64,000 bases of DNA from Phenylobacterium sp. GTDB taxonomy: Bacteria > Pseudomonadota > Alphaproteobacteria > Caulobacterales > Caulobacteraceae. The stretch is from contig NZ_JAUXXE010000057.1 in NCBI RefSeq assembly GCF_030681155.1, forward strand, positions 1-64,000. The letters are read 5' to 3'. Both the position numbers and the translations under genes were made by a program. Positions 52,280 through 61,713 of the stretch are shown here, one piece after another (position 1 is the stretch's first letter; every line of letters begins with the position of its first letter). The notes below the pieces were generated by a model. The model was not told where the DNA came from, made no database searches, and was given only the letters and a program-made list of their open reading frames with translations.

Positions 52280-53215
52280 ATGAAGCTGCTGGCCGGCAAC
52301 TCCAACCGCGCGCTGGCCGAGGCTGTGGCCTCCCACCTGGATCTCCCGCTGACGCGGGCCCAGGTCAAACGCTTCGCCGACAATGAAGTCTGGGTGACGA
52401 TCGACGAAAACGTCCGCGGCGAGGACGTCTTCATCCTTCAGTCCACGAACTACCCCGCCAACGACAACCTGATGGAGCTGCTGGTCTGCATCGATGCGCT
52501 GAAGCGCGCGTCGGCCAAGCGGATCACCGCCGTCATGCCCTACTTCGGCTACGCCCGGCAGGACCGGAAGACCGGGGGGCGCACCCCGATCTCGGCCAAG
52601 CTGGTCGCCAACCTGATCGAACGCGCGGGCGCCGACCGGGTCCTGACCATGGATCTGCACTCCGGCCAGATCCAAGGCTTCTTCGACATCCCCACCGACA
52701 ACCTGCTGTCCGCGCCGCTGCTGGCGACCGACATCAAGGAAAACTACCAGAACCCCTCGGACATCATGATCGTCTCGCCCGACGTCGGCGGGGTGGTTCG
52801 CGCCCTGGCCGTCGCCAGCCGGCTGAATGCCGAACTGGCGATCGTCGACAAGCGCCGCTCGGGACCGGGCAAGAGCGAAGTGGCTAACGTGATCGGCGAC
52901 GTCGCCGGTCGCCGCTGCATCCTGTTCGACGACATGATCGACGGCGGCGGCACGCTGTGCAACGCGGCCCAGGCCCTGGTTGATGGCGGCGCCCTGGAGG
53001 TGTCGGCCTATGTGACCCACGGCGTGATGTCCGGCGCCGCGGTCGAGCGCGTGAACAGCTCGGTCCTTAAGGAGTTGGTCATGACCGACTCCATCCCAGC
53101 CCCCGAGCGGGCCGGCGACGGCGGCAAGATCCGTTATGTGAGCTGCGACAAGCTGTTGGGCGAGGCTATCCGCCGTATCGCCAATGAAGAATCAGTCTCC
53201 AAACTGTTCGACTGA
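52280..53215 (+). CDS. prs: Ribose-phosphate pyrophosphokinase Prs
   Basis: 311-aa enzyme making PRPP from ribose 5-phosphate and ATP. Features: [77 protein letters not shown] catalytic flexible loop, and the PRPP-binding [17 protein letters not shown]. Full-length, no oddities. PRPP feeds purine, pyrimidine, His, Trp and NAD synthesis, and apt at 59405 uses it. Confidence 0.96.
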   Translation: MKLLAGNSNRALAEAVASHLDLPLTRAQVKRFADNEVWVTIDENVRGEDVFILQSTNYPANDNLMELLVCIDALKRASAKRITAVMPYFGYARQDRKTGGRTPISAKLVANLIERAGADRVLTMDLHSGQIQGFFDIPTDNLLSAPLLATDIKENYQNPSDIMIVSPDVGGVVRALAVASRLNAELAIVDKRRSGPGKSEVANVIGDVAGRRCILFDDMIDGGGTLCNAAQALVDGGALEVSAYVTHGVMSGAAVERVNSSVLKELVMTDSIPAPERAGDGGKIRYVSCDKLLGEAIRRIANEESVSKLFD

Positions 53216-53219
53216 TCCA

Positions 53220-53248
53220 CAAGCTTGACCGCCTCACGGTCAAGCTTG
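53220..53248 (+). terminator. Perfect 12-base hairpin after prs
   Basis: CAAGCTTGACCG-CCTCA-CGGTCAAGCTTG is a perfect inverted repeat with a 5-base loop, starting 5 bases after the prs stop. There is no following T-run, so it may stabilise the prs 3' end rather than terminate. Confidence 0.6.
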
Positions 53249-53334
53249 GTGAATTCCCGTTAAGGATACACGGTCACATTCTCGCCCGTTCAAGGCGCTA
53301 TGATTCGTGCCTATTTAATTGGGGAAGGCGCAGG

Positions 53335-54372
53335 ATGATTTCCGCTTCTCGCGCGGGCCTGACGGCCTCCGCTATCGCACTCGCAGCCATACTGACCGCT
53401 TGCGCCGAGCCGCCCGCGCCAAAGTCGGCGCCACCGCCTCCGCCGCCCATCGCTCTCGCGCCGAAGCTGATCGAACAGGCCAGCGCCTATCGCTACTACA
53501 TGGACAGGGCCTCGAAGATCACCCCGGCCTTCGCCGCTGGCCCGGATATCGCCCAGGCCCTGAAGGTCGGCGTTTCCTACGAACCGAAGCAGTTCCTGCA
53601 AGGCGCGATCGCCTATGGCGCGATCGTCGCGCTGCAAGATCCGGCCTTCGTGGCTGGCGTGCGGCAATATGCGGGCAGCCCGGCGCAACGCCAGGAAATC
53701 GCCTACGCCATCATGAAGGACCCTGCCTATGTGGTCGGGATCCAAGGCTCCAGCAGCGCTGCAGGCCTGGTGGTCAATGCGCTCGGCGCAGACGGCGCCT
53801 CGTTCTACGAAGCCGGCAAGACCGTGAAGCAGTCGGCCTACGACATTCAGCGCCAGTCCTGGTCCAAAGCCGACGTGGCCAGCCGCGACCTGCGCCTGTC
53901 CCAGGCCAAGTCCCTCAGCGCTACGCCGCTGGTTGGCGATCTGGCCGAGACTTCGCGCCTTCAGCAGGCCGCGACCGGCGGTCAGACCCTCGGCCTGACC
54001 GGCGCCCCCGCCACCCCGCCGTTCACGCCGGTGGTGATTCGCAGCCTCTCGATCGCCGCCCTCGCCATTCTCGGCTACGGCAACGAGACCAACATCGAGA
54101 CGCTCAACGCCCTGATGGTCGAGCCGAACATCGCCTCGTGCACCAACCTGGCCAAGTTGAACCTCTATCAGTGCCTGGCAGTCTCCAAGCCGCACTACGA
54201 GGACATCTTCTGCCTCGGCCAGCACGCCATGATGGATACGGCCCGTTGCGTGATCAAAGCCTCCGGTCAGCCTGAGCCTTACGAGTACAAGTTCGTGCCG
54301 AAGGTTCGACCCGACGCCACCTACACCGTGACGCCAGTCAAGAAGCCGGCGAAGAAGGCCGCCAAGAAGTAG
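53335..54372 (+). CDS. Hypothetical lipoprotein
   Basis: 345-aa protein with a lipobox (AAILTACAE, Cys near residue 23), a Pro-rich spacer (APKSAPPPPPPIAL), then an alpha-helical domain rich in Ala/Gln (SAYRYYMDRASKITPAFAAG; VGVSYEPKQFLQGAIAYGAI). The last third contains four Cys (NIASCTNL, YQCLAVS, IFCLGQ, RCVIKA) that likely form disulfides. The Lys/Ala tail KKPAKKAAKK is low-complexity. No family recognised; predicted envelope protein. Confidence 0.75.
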   Translation: MISASRAGLTASAIALAAILTACAEPPAPKSAPPPPPPIALAPKLIEQASAYRYYMDRASKITPAFAAGPDIAQALKVGVSYEPKQFLQGAIAYGAIVALQDPAFVAGVRQYAGSPAQRQEIAYAIMKDPAYVVGIQGSSSAAGLVVNALGADGASFYEAGKTVKQSAYDIQRQSWSKADVASRDLRLSQAKSLSATPLVGDLAETSRLQQAATGGQTLGLTGAPATPPFTPVVIRSLSIAALAILGYGNETNIETLNALMVEPNIASCTNLAKLNLYQCLAVSKPHYEDIFCLGQHAMMDTARCVIKASGQPEPYEYKFVPKVRPDATYTVTPVKKPAKKAAKK

Positions 54373-54390
54373 GTACAATTCATCGCCTGC

Positions 54391-54416
54391 GCCCGTTGCC
54401 ACGGGCCTGGGTTTTG
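54391..54416 (+). terminator. Intrinsic terminator after the lipoprotein gene
   Basis: GCCCGT-TGCC-ACGGGC forms a 6-base stem with a 4-base loop; CTGGGTTTT follows, giving a four-T tail. It starts 19 bases after the stop. Confidence 0.7.
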
Positions 54417-54457
54417 TGTATCTACGCGCACCTTTCGGCCCAAAGGGGTCGTTCCGT

Positions 54458-54481
54458 CGCCGCGCGGGTTATCGCGCGGCG
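54458..54481 (+). promoter_or_regulatory. GC hairpin in the rplY leader
   Basis: CGCCGCGCG-GGTTAT-CGCGCGGCG is a perfect 9-base stem located 22 bases before the rplY ATG, followed by GCTTCGTTTT. It could be an attenuator-type terminator or an L25 autoregulatory structure; the position overlaps no gene. Confidence 0.5.
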
Positions 54482-54502
54482 GCTTCGTTTTGAGGCAAGG
54501 CC

Positions 54503-55126
54503 ATGGCCGATATCATCCTGAACGTTGAAGTCCGCGAACGCACTGGTACCGGTGGCGCGCGTGAAACCCGCCGCGCGGGCCTGGTCCCCGGCGTGCTGTA
54601 CGGCGGTGACAAGGATCCCGTGGCCGTCGCCGTGAAGTCGAACGAGTTCCGTAAGGCGCTCTACACCGGCAAGCTGCTGGGCCACCTGGTGACCCTGAAG
54701 TACGGCGACGAAACCCAGCCGGTCATCGCCAAGGCGATCGACATGGACCCGGTCACCGACGTGCCGGTGCACTTCGACCTGTTCCGCGTCGACGAGCACC
54801 AGCTGATCAAGATCGCCGTGCCGGTGCACTTCAAGAATCATGAAGCCTCGCCCGGCCTCAAGAAGGGCGGCACGCTGAACATCGTCCGTCACGACGTTGA
54901 ACTGTCCTGCCCGGCCGACGCCATTCCGGAAGAGCTGGTCTGCGACCTGACCGGCCTGGACATTGGCGACACCATCCGTATGTCGGCCTTCGAACTGCCC
55001 AAGGGCGTCGTCGCCTCCCTGGACCGCGACTTCGTCGTCGCCACCCTGGCCGGCTCTTCGGCGTCCGCCTCGGCCGACGCCGCGGCTGACGATGCGGCCG
55101 CCGCCGCTTCCTCGACCAGCGAGTAA
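54503..55126 (+). CDS. rplY: 50S ribosomal protein L25/Ctc
   Basis: 207-aa L25 of the long CTC type. The N-terminal 5S rRNA-binding domain (VRERTGTGGARETRRAGLVPGVLYGG; LVTLKYGDETQPVIAKAIDM) is followed by a second beta domain (VPVHFKNHEASPGLKKGGTL; ISCPADAIPE-type) and an Ala/Ser-rich acidic tail. Binds 5S rRNA at the central protuberance. pth follows, the usual neighbour. Confidence 0.95.
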   Translation: MADIILNVEVRERTGTGGARETRRAGLVPGVLYGGDKDPVAVAVKSNEFRKALYTGKLLGHLVTLKYGDETQPVIAKAIDMDPVTDVPVHFDLFRVDEHQLIKIAVPVHFKNHEASPGLKKGGTLNIVRHDVELSCPADAIPEELVCDLTGLDIGDTIRMSAFELPKGVVASLDRDFVVATLAGSSASASADAAADDAAAAASSTSE

Positions 55127-55158
55127 GCAAAGCGATCTCTTCTTCGCGGGGAGATCGT

Positions 55159-55770
55159 ATGCTTGTCCTATCGGGCCAAGGAAATCCGGGAGCCCGCCAT
55201 GCGGGCAACCGGCACAACATCGGCTTCATGGCCGTTGACGAGATCGGGCGCCGCTGGCGCTTCGGTCCCGAACGCTCTCGTTTCTCCTCCCTCGTTCGCG
55301 AGGGGGAGATCGAGACGCCGGACGGCGCGGTCCGCGCCCTGATCCTGAAGCCCCAGACCTTCTACAATGAGACTGGCCGCGCCGTGGCCGAAGCGCTCAA
55401 GTTCTACAAGCTCAAGCCCGCCGACCTCGTGCTGTTCTACGACGAGATCGACATGGCGCCTGGCCGCTTCCGCATGAAGACGGGCGGTGGCGCGGCGGGC
55501 AACAACGGCGTCCGCTCCCTCACCGCCCATATTGGCCCCGACTTTCGCCGCGCGCGGCTTGGCGTGGGCCATCCTGGGCACAAGGACCGCGTGCAGGGCC
55601 ACGTGCTGTCGGACTTCCACAAGGTCGACCAGCAGTGGGTCGCCGATCTGCTGGCCGCCGTCGCCGACGCCGCGCCCCTATTGGCCGCCGGCGAGGACGA
55701 GAAGTACCAAACCGAGGTCATGCGCCTGGCCCCGGCCGACAAGAGCGACATCCCGCAGGGCCGTGGCTGA
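55159..55770 (+). CDS. pth: Peptidyl-tRNA hydrolase Pth
   Basis: 203-aa enzyme that recycles tRNA from drop-off peptidyl-tRNA. Catalytic His is in GNRHNIGFMAVDEIG (near residue 22), Asp in FYDEIDMAPGRF, and the substrate site in LILKPQTFYNETG. The usual GGHNG segment reads GGGAAGNNGVRSL here, with Asn where E. coli Pth has His113. That may be a lineage variant. Follows rplY by 32 bases, same strand. Confidence 0.95.
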   Translation: MLVLSGQGNPGARHAGNRHNIGFMAVDEIGRRWRFGPERSRFSSLVREGEIETPDGAVRALILKPQTFYNETGRAVAEALKFYKLKPADLVLFYDEIDMAPGRFRMKTGGGAAGNNGVRSLTAHIGPDFRRARLGVGHPGHKDRVQGHVLSDFHKVDQQWVADLLAAVADAAPLLAAGEDEKYQTEVMRLAPADKSDIPQGRG

Positions 55771-55834
55771 CTGGCCTGACGACATTTTCTCCCGCGTCCG
55801 CTAAACCGGCGCCGACCCAATCCTAGAGGACGAC

Positions 55835-56932
<1,098 letters not shown>

Positions 56933-56964
56933 CGCCGCCGCCTCCCAGCGGGAGGATTTCTATG

Positions 56965-56997
56965 AGCGGCGCCCGGCTATCTCCGTTGGGCGCCGCT
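56965..56997 (+). terminator. Hairpin after ychF
   Basis: AGCGGCGCCC and GGGCGCCGCT pair as a perfect 10-base stem around a 13-base loop, 33 bases past the ychF stop. Followed by GCGATCTCTGCTT without a clear T-run. Confidence 0.6.
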
Positions 56998-57038
56998 GCG
57001 ATCTCTGCTTAGCTCCCCGCCACAAACGGGAGAGACGC

Positions 57039-57707
57039 ATGGGCGAGACGATCACCCTTCGGGGCGCGGACGGCTTCGAGTTTTCGGCCTATCACGAGCA
57101 GGCCTTCACCCCGCGCAAGGGCGGCGTGATCGTGTTGCAAGAGATCTTCGGCATCGACCGCCACATCCGCGCCGATGTCGAGCGCTGGGCCAAGGCCGGC
57201 TACGAGGCCATCGCCCCTTCCCTCTACGACCGCCGCGAGCGTGGCTTCACCGCCGGTCATGATCCCGAGGGGCTGACGGCAGGGGTAGCTCATGCGCGCG
57301 CCACACCGCTGGACCAGGCGCTGGGCGATATCGCCGCGTGCCGCGATTTCCTGGCCGCGCGTGGGAAGGTCTTCGTCGTCGGCTATTGCTACGGTGGGTC
57401 ACTGACTTGGCTGACCGCCGGCAAGCTGGAAGGCATCGCGGCCGCCTCAAGCTACTACGGCAGCCTGGTGCAGGCCAACGCCGCCCTGAAGCCGCTCTGC
57501 CCGACCATCATCCACCTGGGTCACACCGATCCCGGCATCAAGGCCGACGAGGTGGAGGCCGCGGTCCACGAACACCACCCCGATGTCCCGGTCTACATCT
57601 ACGAAGGCGCGGGCCACGGCTTCAACAATGAGAGCCCAGAGCGCTATGCCGAGGAGGCCGCCGACCTGGCGCGAGCCCGGACGCGCGAGCTGTTCGAGGC
57701 CGCCTGA
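57039..57707 (+). CDS. Dienelactone hydrolase family protein, copy 1
   Basis: 222-aa alpha/beta hydrolase with a Cys nucleophile. N-terminal block GETITLRGADGFEFSAYH, VIVLQEIFGIDRHIR, nucleophile elbow VVGYCYGGSL (Cys near 114), Asp in HLGHTDPGI, and His in IYEGAGHGFNNE. Dienelactone hydrolases open lactones in chlorocatechol breakdown, but generic members hydrolyse varied esters. A homologous gene follows after 2 bases, so the pair is a tandem duplication. Confidence 0.92.
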   Translation: MGETITLRGADGFEFSAYHEQAFTPRKGGVIVLQEIFGIDRHIRADVERWAKAGYEAIAPSLYDRRERGFTAGHDPEGLTAGVAHARATPLDQALGDIAACRDFLAARGKVFVVGYCYGGSLTWLTAGKLEGIAAASSYYGSLVQANAALKPLCPTIIHLGHTDPGIKADEVEAAVHEHHPDVPVYIYEGAGHGFNNESPERYAEEAADLARARTRELFEAA

Positions 57708-57709
57708 AC

Positions 57710-58390
57710 ATGGGCGAGACCATCACTCTGAAGAGCAGCTTCGATGCCTTCGAGCTCTCGGCCTATCACGCCAAGCCGACCGACGCCCGGCGCGGCGGGC
57801 TGGTGCTGATCCAGGAGATCTTTGGCGTCACAGACCACATCCGCGAACTGGCCGACCGCTTCGCCGAGGATGGCTACGAAACCATCGCGCCCGCCTACTA
57901 TGATCGGCTGGAGCCCGGCTTCGCCGCCGATTACGGCCAGGAAGCCGTAGCGCAGGGCGTGCGCTACTCTCAAGAGACGCCTTGGGACCAAGTGACCGGA
58001 GACACCCAAGGGGCCATAGACGCCCTCTCAGGGCCGGTTTTCGTCACCGGCTTCTGCTGGGGCGGCGCGGCGGCCTGGTTGGCGGCCTGCCGCTGCACCG
58101 GCCTCTCGGCCGCCTCGGCCTTCTACGGCCGGCGGATCACCGAGCTGAAGGACGAGACGCCGAAGGTCCCGATCATCCTTCACTTCGGAAAGACCGACGC
58201 CTCGATCCCGCTCGAGCGCGTGGAGGAAATCCGCGAGGCGCATCCAGACGTGCCCGTGCACCTCTACGAGGCCGGCCACGGCTTCTTCTCCGATCGCCGC
58301 ACGGACTACCACGCCGACAGCGCCCGCCTCGCCCGCCTGCGGACCCTCGCCCTGTTCTCCAACAACGGCGGTGGTCGGAGCTCGATGTAG
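57710..58390 (+). CDS. Dienelactone hydrolase family protein, copy 2
   Basis: 226-aa paralog of the preceding enzyme: both start MGETITL, share L-I/V-QEIFG, and have the Cys elbow (VTGFCWGGAA), Asp (HFGKTDASI) and His (LYEAGHGFFSD). Divergence is considerable (roughly 40% by eye), so the duplication is old and specificities probably differ. The GNAT gene's ATG is the base after its stop, and all three are likely co-transcribed. Confidence 0.92.
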   Translation: MGETITLKSSFDAFELSAYHAKPTDARRGGLVLIQEIFGVTDHIRELADRFAEDGYETIAPAYYDRLEPGFAADYGQEAVAQGVRYSQETPWDQVTGDTQGAIDALSGPVFVTGFCWGGAAAWLAACRCTGLSAASAFYGRRITELKDETPKVPIILHFGKTDASIPLERVEEIREAHPDVPVHLYEAGHGFFSDRRTDYHADSARLARLRTLALFSNNGGGRSSM

Positions 58391-58888
58391 ATGAGCGTCG
58401 ACGTGATCGAGACCCTACGGCTGCGGCTGCGGCCGTTGAAGCACGACGATCTCGACGCCTTGTCCGCGATCACAAGCGATCCGTCGGTGATGACCTTCGT
58501 TGGCGACGGCGCGCCGCTAAGCCGGGCCTCGACCGCGGAATGGATCGCCAACGCCGCGCGGAGTCTTCCCGAGACCGGCTTCGGCAGTCGCGCCGTGGTT
58601 CACTGTGACACCGATAGTCTGATCGGCTGGGCCGGCCTTGTCTGGCGGACAGACGAGGCGCTTGTGGAATTGATCTACGGCTTTGGCCGTCAGTACTGGG
58701 GCCAGGGCTTCGCAACCGAGGCCGCGCGCGCGCTGGTCGAGGCGAACCCCACCTTGGCTATCGACGCTACCATCGACCCATCCAACGCCGCGTCGCGCCG
58801 AATTCTCGACAAGCTCGCCTTCGCGGAGGTCGCGACTGAGCTTGACGAAGATGGGCTACCAACACTGCGTCTTAGGCGGTCTCGGTAG
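58391..58888 (+). CDS. RimJ/RimL-type GNAT acetyltransferase
   Basis: 165-aa enzyme of the acetyltransf_3 type: TLRLRLRPLKHDDLDALSAI at the start, the acetyl-CoA loop region YGFGRQYWGQGFATEAARAL (Q-x-x-G-x-A/G), and ATIDPSNAASRRILDKLAF near the end. The ATG follows the stop of the second dienelactone hydrolase directly. Overlaps the convergent membrane-protein gene by 17 bases. Acceptor unknown. Confidence 0.9.
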   Translation: MSVDVIETLRLRLRPLKHDDLDALSAITSDPSVMTFVGDGAPLSRASTAEWIANAARSLPETGFGSRAVVHCDTDSLIGWAGLVWRTDEALVELIYGFGRQYWGQGFATEAARALVEANPTLAIDATIDPSNAASRRILDKLAFAEVATELDEDGLPTLRLRRSR

Positions 58889-59363
58889 GGTCGTTCGGCT
58901 CTTCGATCTGCTTGCGAACGTCAGGCACGGTTTCCAGCGCCCGCACCAGTACGGCCTGGGCCGCCAGTATGCCGATGCCGGCGGCGTAGCCGGAGAACAC
59001 CCCGGCGGGATAGCGGCCGCCGTGACCGACCGCCCAGACCTGCCAGTAGATGAACCCCGCCGCCACGGCGAGCAGGCCCACGCCGGTCAGCACCGAGATC
59101 GCGGTCTGGCCAAACCCCGCCTGGTAGCTCAGCCAGACATAGCGAGCGAGCAGCCGCTTGAGGAAAGGGACCAGCAACGGCAGCGTCAGCGAGAGGAACA
59201 TGATCAGCCCAGGCCAGATCAAGGTCCGCTGGATGATCAGCTCGCTGCCGCCGGGCAGCACCTGAAAGGCGTGAAGCACCGCCCCGACGTAAATCAGCGC
59301 GGCCGCACCTACGGCGACGTCCTGCATACGTTTGAAATCGCGCCACGCGCGCGTGAAAGCCAT
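58872..59363 (-). CDS. Hypothetical four-helix membrane protein
   Basis: 163-aa protein with about four hydrophobic helices (AVGAAALIYVGAVLHAFQVL; LIMFLSLTLPLLVPFL; ISVLTGVGLLAVAAGFIYW; YAAGIGILAAQAVLV) and a short acidic C-terminal tail (IEEPNDPTETA). No family recognised. ATG 59363 is used; GTG 59372 would add three residues. Follows apt on the opposite side of a 41-base gap, same strand. Confidence 0.65.
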   Translation of the reverse strand: MAFTRAWRDFKRMQDVAVGAAALIYVGAVLHAFQVLPGGSELIIQRTLIWPGLIMFLSLTLPLLVPFLKRLLARYVWLSYQAGFGQTAISVLTGVGLLAVAAGFIYWQVWAVGHGGRYPAGVFSGYAAGIGILAAQAVLVRALETVPDVRKQIEEPNDPTETA

Positions 59364-59404
59364 GCCCCGCACTTATCCGATGGTTTGAGCCGCGATAAGT
59401 CCCA

Positions 59405-59932
59405 TCAGTGACCTTCGAAGGTCGCGAGGACAGAAACCGCCACGCCTGCATCGCGAAGGCGCTGCGCGCCGCCAAGCTCGGGCAGATCGATCACGAAGGC
59501 CGCGCCGATGATGTCGGCGCCGACCTGGCGCAGCAGATGGGTCGCCGCCAAGGCCGTGCCGCCAGTCGCGATCAGGTCGTCGATCAACAGCACGCGATCG
59601 CCGGGGTTGAGGGCGTCCACATGCATTTCGATGACGTCGGAGCCGTATTCCAGCGCGTATTCCACGGCCACCGTCTTGTGCGGCAGCTTCCCCTTCTTCC
59701 GCAGCGGCACGAAGCCGGCCGATAGCTGGTGAGCGACCGCGCCCCCGAGGATGAAGCCGCGGGCCTCGATCCCGGCCACCTTGTCGACCTTGAGGCCGGC
59801 CAGGGGCTGGACCAGCTCATCGACCGCGCGGCGGAAACCGCGCGCATCGCCCAGCAAGGTCGAGATATCGCGGAACATCACGCCCGGCTTCGGATAGTCC
59901 GGAATGGTGCGGATCAGCTTGGTCAGGTCCAT
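59405..59932 (-). CDS. apt: Adenine phosphoribosyltransferase
   Basis: 175-aa purine salvage enzyme converting adenine and PRPP to AMP. Motifs: [20 protein letters not shown] at the N-terminus, [28 protein letters not shown], and the PRPP-binding [17 protein letters not shown]. Full length. Uses the PRPP supplied by prs. Confidence 0.95.
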   Translation of the reverse strand: MDLTKLIRTIPDYPKPGVMFRDISTLLGDARGFRRAVDELVQPLAGLKVDKVAGIEARGFILGGAVAHQLSAGFVPLRKKGKLPHKTVAVEYALEYGSDVIEMHVDALNPGDRVLLIDDLIATGGTALAATHLLRQVGADIIGAAFVIDLPELGGAQRLRDAGVAVSVLATFEGH

Positions 59933-60000
59933 ATCTTCAACTTATCGCCGAGGGGCGACGGCTTGGCTATGCTGAGCGCAAGAACACAGCCCTGGACGCC

Positions 60001-60795
60001 ATGAAGCCCGCATCCCTAGCATCAAGCGTCCTGCTGGCCATCCTGGCGTCAGGACAGGCGGCGTGGGCCGGCGAGACCGCCTGCTGGTACGAACAAGGGG
60101 TCATCGTGGCGCCGGCCTCAATCGACGGCCTGGCGGGCGACTACATCCTCGACACGGGCGCGCCAAGAACCCTGTTGCACGAGACCAAGGCCCAGGGCGC
60201 AGGCCTGACCGAGACCTCTCTCCATGGGCCGGTGCGGATCGCAGGCCTTTCGCTGCAGGGTCAGGCCTTCAGCGTCGCCGATCTGGACGCGCGTACCTGG
60301 GCCTTCCCGACGCCCATCGCCGGGGTGATCGGGGCGGACCTGCTGGCGGCCTATGTGGTCGATGTCAGCTTCGAGCCCTGCAGGGTCGCGATCTATCCGC
60401 GCGGGAAGGCGCCGGCGTTCGACGCCAAGACCGTCTTGCGACTGAAGCGCGGCGCCGGGATCGCCACCGCACAGGCCGCCGTTTCCGACGGCGCGGTCTC
60501 GCGGGCCGGAGACTTTGTCATCGCCACCGGAGCCGATACGGCGGTGCGGATCGAGACTGGCCTGGCCAGCGCGCCGGGCGCCGCCAAGCCGCAGGAACTC
60601 CTACCCTACGGCGCCATCCGGGCCAAACTGCGGGCGGCCTCGTTCGGCGGGGAGCTGTTCGAAAACCTGGACGGCGGCCTGGTTCAGGACGACACCGCCG
60701 TGACAGGCGTCATCGGCGCGCCGCTGCTCGCCCGCTGGCGACTGCGGTTCGACTTCCCGCAAGGACGGTTGCTCCTTCGCCCCGCCGGCGGCTAG
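60001..60795 (+). CDS. Secreted retropepsin-like protein with one degenerate active site
   Basis: 264-aa protein with a signal peptide (cut near AWAG-ET). The first half has the aspartic-protease motif YILDTGAPRTLLHE (DTG near residue 49) and ends with GVIGADLLAAYVVDVSFE, the hydrophobic-Gly pair of a pepsin lobe. The second half repeats the pattern as DFVIATGADTAVRIE and GVIGAPLLARWRLRFDFP, with Ala in place of catalytic Asp. The tandem lobes suggest an internal duplication with one dead site. Could still be a homodimeric protease or a binding protein. Confidence 0.7.
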   Translation: MKPASLASSVLLAILASGQAAWAGETACWYEQGVIVAPASIDGLAGDYILDTGAPRTLLHETKAQGAGLTETSLHGPVRIAGLSLQGQAFSVADLDARTWAFPTPIAGVIGADLLAAYVVDVSFEPCRVAIYPRGKAPAFDAKTVLRLKRGAGIATAQAAVSDGAVSRAGDFVIATGADTAVRIETGLASAPGAAKPQELLPYGAIRAKLRAASFGGELFENLDGGLVQDDTAVTGVIGAPLLARWRLRFDFPQGRLLLRPAGG

Positions 60796-60802
60796 CCGCC
60801 AA

Positions 60803-60837
60803 CGAAAAAGGCCCCGGACAAGTCCGGGGCCTTCGTC
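60803..60837. terminator. Bidirectional intrinsic terminator between the aspartic-protease-like gene and petC
   Basis: AAGGCCCCGGAC-AA-GTCCGGGGCCTT is a 12-base perfect stem flanked by A-run on the left and TTCGTCGTCT on the right; the left A-run gives a TTTTTC tail for minus-strand transcripts. It serves convergent genes ending at 60795 and 60858. Confidence 0.85.
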
Positions 60838-60857
60838 GTCTCGGATGGAAGGCGGCC

Positions 60858-61706
60858 CTAGTGGGCGACGTTCTTCCAGATCTTGCGGTAGCTCACATAG
60901 AGCAGGCCGGCGAAGATCAGCAGATAGATCATGGCGGCCATGCCGAACGCCTTGCGTTCCTGCATCTTGGGCTCGGAAGCCCAGGTGAGGAAGGCGGAGA
61001 CGTCCTTGGCTTGCTGTTCCAACGTCGACTTGGTGCCGTCGTCGAAGGTCACCTGGCCAGCCGCGAGCGGCGGGGCCATGGCGATGAAGCCGCCGGGCGG
61101 CACCTTGTCGTGCGGACCCGACCAGGACGAGGTGACGTCACCGGCCATGAAGGGGTTGTAGTGCTGGCCGACGCCCACCTTCAGGCCCGCGGGCGGATCC
61201 TGATAACCGGTCAGCAGCGAGTAGATGTACTGCGGCCCATGGTGACGAGCCTTGGCCATCACCGAGAGGTCCGGCGGCATGGCGCCGCCATTGGACGCCC
61301 GGGCAGCCGGTTCGTTCGGGAACGGCGACGGGAAACGATCGGCCGAGGTGCCGGGACGTTCAATGACGTCGCCGGTTTCGGAGTCGATGTCCTTGATCTG
61401 ATAGTCCTTGGCGATCGACTTCACATACGGGTTGTCGTTCGGGTTCGGATATTTCGGATCGAAGAACGGACCGCCCTTCTGGCCGAGGTTGCGGAAGCTC
61501 ATCAGGTTCATCGAGTGGCAGGCCGAGCAGACCTCCCGATAAACCTTGTAGCCGCGTTGCAGCTGGGCCTGATCGAACTTGCCGAACGGACCTTCGAAGC
61601 TGAACTCGACATGCTTCACCGGGGCGGCGCCGCCAGCGGCGAGGGCGGCGGGGGCAGCCAAGATAGCCAGCCCAAACGCCGCGAGCGCGATACCTTTACG
61701 CAGCAT
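60858..61706 (-). CDS. petC: Cytochrome c1 subunit of the bc1 complex
   Basis: 282-aa periplasmic c-type cytochrome. Signal peptide (MLRKGIALAAFGLAILAAPA), heme motif CSACHSM (Cys/Cys/His near residues 60-64), axial Met in AMPPDLSVMAKAR block, DYIYSLLTGY-like LLTGYQDPP segment, and a C-terminal anchor helix (GMAAMIYLLIFAGLLYVSYR). ATG 61706 is the family start. It takes electrons from the Rieske protein. Downstream of petB with a 7-base gap. Confidence 0.96.
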   Translation of the reverse strand: MLRKGIALAAFGLAILAAPAALAAGGAAPVKHVEFSFEGPFGKFDQAQLQRGYKVYREVCSACHSMNLMSFRNLGQKGGPFFDPKYPNPNDNPYVKSIAKDYQIKDIDSETGDVIERPGTSADRFPSPFPNEPAARASNGGAMPPDLSVMAKARHHGPQYIYSLLTGYQDPPAGLKVGVGQHYNPFMAGDVTSSWSGPHDKVPPGGFIAMAPPLAAGQVTFDDGTKSTLEQQAKDVSAFLTWASEPKMQERKAFGMAAMIYLLIFAGLLYVSYRKIWKNVAH

Positions 61707-61713
61707 CTTAGGC

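Noticed and set aside
55762-55803. 13-codon frame (VADWPDDIFSRVR) after pth
   Set aside because: Overlaps the pth end, no ribosome site, and too short to support on its own.
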